Source: Ovis canadensis
Lineage: Eukaryota > Chordata > Mammalia > Artiodactyla > Bovidae
NCBI RefSeq assembly: GCF_042477335.2
Contig: NC_091247.1
Span: 231,335,001 to 231,399,000, forward strand
Length of the DNA stretch: 64,000 nucleotides
Direction: 5' to 3'
Positions 59,501 to 64,000 of this stretch are shown in pieces. Below the pieces are notes generated by a model. It saw only the letters and a program-made list of their open reading frames with translations, ran no database searches and was not told where the DNA came from. The translations under genes were made by a program, and so were the position numbers. The first letter of the stretch is position 1. Each line of letters starts with the position of its first letter.

Positions 59501-62500
59501 AGGTCCCGGACAGCCAGGACCACGTGTCCCCGCACGGCGGAGGGTGATTCCCATTCCAGGGAGCCGGGGGACACGGGGACGCCCCGAAGCCGTGCCTGCC
59601 TGCCGCCTGCTTCCTCAGCAGGGTGGTGTGGTGGGCCTGACCTCCGCACCCCTCAAGCTTGTAGCTGCTCAGTCGCACAGTCGCGTCCAACTCTGTGCGA
59701 CCCCATGGAGGTCAGCACACCGAGCCTCCCTGTCCTTCACTGCCTCCTGAAGCCCGCTCAGACCCGTATCCATGCAGTCGGTGACGCCATCGAGCCGCGG
59801 AGGGGACTGGCCGCCTCCGCGGGGTCCACCAACCCGGCCCACCCACCCAGGGAGGCATACCTTTGGGGTCCGAAAGGAGAAGGTTCCTGGCTCCTGGGTG
59901 CTGACCGACGCCTCAAACTTGAGGAGGTCACTGCCCACAAGCAGTGGGGAGCCCTGCCAGACAGGCCAGTCAGGACACTCCGGGCCGGGCCACCCCACCC
60001 CACCCCGCCCTGGGCGCCGGAGCCCGCCGCACCACACAGCTCCCAGGCCACGGGGGCGTCCCCACCCAAGGAAAACTGCCGCAGCGCAGTCCCCGCCTGG
60101 GCCCACGGACTGCTCCCTTCTGACCAGCACTTGCTGCCGGGGTTTTGAACGCGCAGGGCCCGTCCAAACGCCGCCCATCCTCCCAGACATCTCTGCCTCC
60201 CCCACACACTGGGCCTTGAGCGCCAAGCGGGGATGGTTTCCGGTCTGCAGGGGCCAGGCCCGGAGTAAGCCCCACCCCCAGGCCTGGGCCCCGCAGCACC
60301 CTCACCTGCACCGTGTCCAGGTTCTTGCCCTGGAAGGTCACATCCGTCTCGTGGTTCATGGGGATGACCAGCGGGCTGGGGTTCAGGAACTGGGGGCAGT
60401 CGTCCTCCTGGGGAGGGGGAGCAGTCAGGATCTGCCCGGCCGAGGCCGAACAGCTGGGCCCCCGGCGGCCCCGGGCCCTCACCATGTGGGCGCCAACGAC
60501 GCCGTCCTCGGGGCCTGGAGAGGCCTGCTGACACGCGTGCTCGAGCAGTGCCCACTGGCAGGTCCAGCGATTGCTGGAGCAGGAGATGCACCTGGAAGAG
60601 GGGGCGGTGAGGGGCATGGGGGCCGCACGGGGGCCAGGGGCGGGCGGGGGAGCCACTCACGGCAGGTTCTCCTGCAGGCTCATGGCCTCCCGGCAGTCGT
60701 AGAAGGGATACTGGTGGGAGGTCAGGAAGACGTTGCCGCGTTTGAAGTGGAGCCGGATGGTTACAGCCACATGATCTGCGGAGGGACAGCGCTGGGTGGG
60801 GCCGTGGGCTGGGCTGGCCCGTGGGGGACGGGAGGCTAGAACCGGGCCTCCCGTGGTCCCAAGCCAGCCTTGCGTCAGTCTCCCACAGGACACCAAGTGC
60901 AGAGATCCTGGCTGGAACTGACCCCGAGGGCTCAGCCAGGCCTCCGTCAGATCCCAGCTCTGGTGTCGTGCTGCCCGCCCCCCGCCGTGAACCGCTAGCC
61001 ATCTTTCCGTCCCTGTGGGCGTCAAGGGCCGCGACTCCCTGGCGTCTAGGGCAGAGTGCTTGCCAGATCCCGGCCATGTCACTGCACGGGCCCTGCCTTC
61101 ACCCGTGAGCTGGCTTCCACCACCCCATGTGCTCAGGGGACAAGCTCGGCACCAGGCCTGGCCTCCAGGGACAGCCTCACCCATCTAAGCTGGCTGGGGT
61201 GGGGGGTGGGGGCGGGGCAGGTGCCCATCACACATTGCTTGCATGCCACCCGGCCAGGGTACGGCCCTGGGGTCTCAGTGAGCACCCGGGGCCGGTCGGG
61301 GTGGGCAACCTGGGGTCTCAGTGGGCAGCCTGGGGTGTCAGTGGGCACCCGGGGCCAGGCTTGGCAGGCGGCAGCAGATGCCTCACCCTGGCCGGGCGGC
61401 GTGCGAGGGAGGCTGCTCCTGCTTGGCGAGTTGCAGACCACGGTGCCCTCCTGCAGCCGTGCGGGGTGAGGCGGCGATCCTCCAAAGAGGCACAGCAGCG
61501 TGTCGTCGTCACTCAAGGCCGGGAGGGGGCTGACAGTCAGCTGCACCTGGGAAAAGGCTGCGCCGCTCACGCCAGGACTCTTCCGTCCTGACCTGGCGAG
61601 CGAGCCACCTCCCAGCCCAGCCCTGCCTGGGCTACCTGTCCCCTGGTTTGCTCTCTGGCCGCCCTCCTGAATGTGGACCCCTGCCCCCTGGAAAGCTCTC
61701 TAGAACCCAACTCCACTTCCCCTGAATGGGACCCCCTTGGGTCACTCCAGGGACAGGGCCTGGGTCTGCCCTGGATTCTCAGGGGTGCCCCAGGTCAAAG
61801 GGGACCACGCAAAGGACAGAGTTCCTGTGCCCAGGCTCAGCACCCACAGCCAGGAGCACGGCCCCGTGTGGCTCCTGGCCATCCCCACAGCCTGGGTGAG
61901 GGGCAGCCATCCCCACAGCCAGGAGCACGGCCCTGTGTGAGCCCCCGGCCATCCCCACAGCCAGGACCACGGCCCTGTGTGGCCCCCGGCCATCCCCACA
62001 GCCTGGGTGAGGGGCGGCCTTGCCCCCACCCCCCGCCACTCACCTCCCCCTGGGCCTGGCGGCTCATGTTCTGCGGCTGGGCCCCGGTGATGGCCACGCA
62101 GGACTCGTTGCGGCTCCACAGCCAGTGGCCGCTCTCATCCGCCCGGGGGCACTCTGCCTTCCTGGTGCAGCTGCGAGGGCGGGGGGGCAGTCTTAGCCTG
62201 GTGCCCATTAGGCCCCGGGGCGGGGAGGGGCTGCACACCCAGATTCTGGGTGGGGCCGAGCCCCAGGCACTCACCGGCCCTCAACGACACACCAGCCGCA
62301 GTAGGGGTCCTGTGAGCTGTGGCAGTGAGCGCAGCTGGAGAAGCTCGCACACTCCTGCACGAGAAGCCGGAACACCTGAGGGCACCAGGCAGCCAGCGTG
62401 ACTACGGACGGCCTCCAGCCAGAGAGGACCCCCCCAGACACCGACGCCCGGGACCACCGGCTCAACCCCACCTTTACCCGCTAAGCCTTAGGAGCCTCAA

Positions 62501-64000
62501 CACCGACACAAGACTGAGCAGGGACGGCTCCGGGCAGCCCGGGAGGCTAGACCTCGCCCGGGATCAGCTGGCGCCGGGTTCCAAGGAGCCCTTGGTTATG
62601 GCACCTCCCTGGTGCCCATTGCATCAGCCCCCAAGAGACTGTGGGACTTGGGCCATCTGAGCTCACAGCAGTGGCCCCTCAGCCCAGCTTGCCGTTGGGG
62701 AAGGCCTACTTTGAGCTCTGATCCTCTGGTCAGGTGGGCCAGACAGATACAGAACAGACAGCAAGTTTCAAAGGCGGGAAAGGTGCTCAGAGACGTGGTC
62801 GGGGCCCGAGAAGAGGGCCGTCCGTGCCACGCCGCCAGGCCCCGCTGCAGGGCCCAGGGCCCACCTTGTCCTGGGTCATGGCGTACAGGCTGGCCTGGTC
62901 TGCGGCCAGCACCAGGTCTCTCTTGATCCTCTTGTTGATCTCCACGAGGACGGCGCCGTACTCCGTGGAGCTGCCATCCGGGGCAAAGTACACCTGCGGG
63001 CGCGGAGGCCGGCGCACGGTGAGGGCGGGGCTGTCCTGTGCACTGAGGACCCCTCCGGGAGCCACCCTGCCCCAGCCCTGGGCCTCACCTTGAGGACCCG
63101 GCCATCCGAGGTGCCCAGAAAGGCGATGGTGTGGCTGTTCTCGGTGGTCACGGTCACGGCCGTCAGGTTCAGGCCTCCACGGTGCAGTACGGCCTTGGCC
63201 GAGAGGCCATCGTGGCTGCCCAGTGGGTAGGGCAAGTGTTCCGAGCCACACAGGAAACTCTCGCTGGCACCCTGCGGACCACGGCGTCAACGCCTGCCCG
63301 AGGCCTCTCCCCCGCGATGGCCCCCAGCACTCAGGGCCCCACACACGCCCCAGAACCAGCCCGGGCACACAAGCACCCCTGGGTGCTCACTGCTCCAAGC
63401 CCCCACCCGCGGTGTACCCGACACCTGGGAGAAGAGGCACCCATGTGGGTGTTCATGCTGACCTGCCCGTGGAGACACTGCACACACACACACACGGCCC
63501 TCACCACAGGGAGGCATGTGGACACGTGTCAAGCAGGGCCACATACAGACCCACCGCGTGTGGCCCAAGCCCCCGTGAGAATGCTGAGGCCACATACCGG
63601 CCCGTGTCCACCACACTGGATGTCGCCGTGGAAGGGCTTGTAGAAGGTGTCGCGGGCCACCTCTCGTGCGCCCGTGTAGCAGGCATCGCGGTTGGCCTCC
63701 ATCCTGCGGTGGACCTCGTCCAGTGGGAACAGGCAGAGGCCGGTCCGAGGCCCCCTGCCGCCCCGGCCGTCCGTGCTGAAGACGGCGTACAGCACCCCAC
63801 CGGAGCCCGGCCGGTCCACCGAGGCCGCCAGGCAGGTGCCGAAGGCGGGGGCCTGGGCGTCACCGGCGTCCAGGCAGCGCAGGTCCATCTCCAGGTAGGA
63901 GTAGTAGAAAGGGTCTTGCTTGCACATGCGCGCCAGCAGCGTGCGGTTCCGGGACGGGTGCTTGTCCTGCTGGTTGAAGACGAAGAAGACGTAGGGGCCG
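52018..64000 (-). CDS. PLXNB2: Plexin-B2, last 35 exons; N-terminus beyond window
   Basis: Plexin-B2 is a single-pass receptor for class 4 semaphorins (and an angiogenin receptor) that signals through an intracellular Rap/Ras GAP domain and PDZ-linked RhoGEFs. 4858 coding nt here give about 1619 codons of a protein known to be about 1840 aa in human. In protein order: end of the sema domain, PSI domains, IPT/TIG repeats, furin-type site RRQKR, one transmembrane helix, split GAP with an inserted Rho-binding domain, and C-terminal VTDL, the PDZ ligand of B-plexins. Exon coordinates are given in the four sub-entries below. All splice sites are GT-AG and phases agree throughout. The window ends inside the large exon that, in human, also holds the start codon. 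Confidence 0.96.
56651..57053 (-). other. PLXNB2: PLXNB2 transmembrane exon and furin-type cleavage exon
   Basis: Exon 56877-57053 encodes [18 protein letters not shown], then [23 protein letters not shown] is a proprotein-convertase site; B-plexins are known to be cut just before the membrane. Exon 56651-56790 encodes [16 protein letters not shown], then the membrane helix ([20 protein letters not shown]) and the start of the cytoplasmic part (YCYW). Confidence 0.94.
59655..59805 (-). mobile_element. BovB LINE, short 3' end, in a PLXNB2 intron
   Basis: GCTCAGTCGCACAGTCGCGT, then GTGCGACCCCATGGAGGTCA, GAGCCTCCCTGTCCTTCACT and TCCATGCAGTCGGTGACGCC match the - strand of the BovB 3' end as at 12603-12740. 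About 150 bp only, diverged. Confidence 0.85.
61255..61365. repeat. Short direct repeats in a PLXNB2 intron
   Basis: CTGGGGTCTCAGTGAGCACCCGGGGCC-like units recur three times with changes (about 61268, 61311 and 61330). The array ends 20 bp before exon 61387. Confidence 0.75.
61850..62030. repeat. GC-rich minisatellite in a PLXNB2 intron
   Basis: Alternating modules GGCCATCCCCACAGCC, AGGA(G/C)CACGGCCC(C/T)GTGTG and TGGGTGAGGGGC(A/G)GCC repeat over about 180 bp, just before exon 62044. Each GGCCATCCCCACAGCC module ends in a CCACAG acceptor-like string on +, but the gene reads the other strand. Confidence 0.85.
62044..64000 (-). other. PLXNB2: PLXNB2 sema-domain end and first PSI exons
   Basis: Exons (transcript order): 63598-64000 (continues beyond the window), 63089-63271, 62865-62993, 62275-62375, 62044-62170. 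Sema blades: [90 protein letters not shown] and [10 protein letters not shown]. First [23 protein letters not shown], then [14 protein letters not shown]. Confidence 0.95.
63479..63495. repeat. (CA)n microsatellite in a PLXNB2 intron
   Basis: Short CA run (about eight units) between exons 63089-63271 and 63598-64000. Possible polymorphic marker. Confidence 0.85.

Larger units (their letters stand above)
57182..61546 (-). other. PLXNB2: PLXNB2 ectodomain exons: IPT/TIG and PSI repeats
   Basis: Exons (transcript order): 61387-61546, 60661-60775, 60483-60591, 60306-60407, 59861-59953, 59378-59459, 59132-59292, 58894-59042, 58622-58730, 58339-58479, 57993-58156, 57496-57625, 57182-57409. PSI-like cysteine modules: [20 protein letters not shown] and [24 protein letters not shown] starts: [40 protein letters not shown], and [11 protein letters not shown] to [12 protein letters not shown]. 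The 3' border of exon 58339-58479 is unsure: two phase-0 donors give PCNVW or PCN before FGAQ, where human has PCKVTK. Confidence 0.9.

Overview
This is nuclear DNA from a ruminant (cattle, sheep, goat or a close relative). The intron/exon genes are plainly mammalian, and the repeats are the ruminant set: BovB (RTE-type LINE), Bov-tA and Bov-A SINEs, and other tRNA-derived artiodactyl SINEs. The gene order SELENOO > < TUBGCP6 < HDAC10 < MAPK12 < MAPK11 < PLXNB2 is the order I know from the end of human chromosome 22q13.33, so this is a conserved syntenic block. I cannot tell the ruminant species.

Layout. 1-660: last two exons of SELENOO on the + strand, with an in-frame UGA (selenocysteine) three codons before the stop, a candidate SECIS and a poly(A) signal. 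740-23679: all 25 coding exons of TUBGCP6 on the - strand (1644 codons, frame closes exactly). Its intron 3 (10.6-18.2 kb) is a nested pile of old L1 sequence cut by BovB and SINE insertions. 24112-29253: HDAC10, - strand, 20 exons, 671 codons. 29254-31480: GC-rich intergenic region with promoter-like motifs. 31482-39278: MAPK12 (p38gamma), - strand, 12 exons, 367 codons. 41165-47140: MAPK11 (p38beta), - strand, 12 exons, 364 codons. 47141-51260: intergenic, with CpG-rich and AT-rich patches and no recognisable gene. About 51262-64000: PLXNB2, - strand, the last 35 exons; the window ends inside the sema-domain exon, so the N-terminus is missing.

How the genes relate. The genes are neighbours by history and do not form one pathway. 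MAPK12 and MAPK11 are a tandem duplicate pair: exons 2-12 have identical lengths in both, and both carry what looks like a minor-class (U12) intron at the same codon. TUBGCP6 builds the gamma-tubulin ring complex, HDAC10 is a polyamine deacetylase, PLXNB2 is a semaphorin receptor, and SELENOO is a mitochondrial AMPylating pseudokinase.

Method and limits. Exon borders were read by hand from splice signals, reading frame and recalled human protein sequences. For TUBGCP6, HDAC10, MAPK12 and MAPK11 the exon lengths sum to a whole number of codons from ATG to stop, which is a strong internal check. UTR ends, promoters and repeat borders are approximate. I found no previously undescribed system. 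The observations most worth a second look are the paired U12-type introns, the short 27-residue repeat array in TUBGCP6, the GC-AG intron and Sec tail of SELENOO, the CGG tract in the MAPK12 5' UTR, and the orphan CpG/promoter-like regions.
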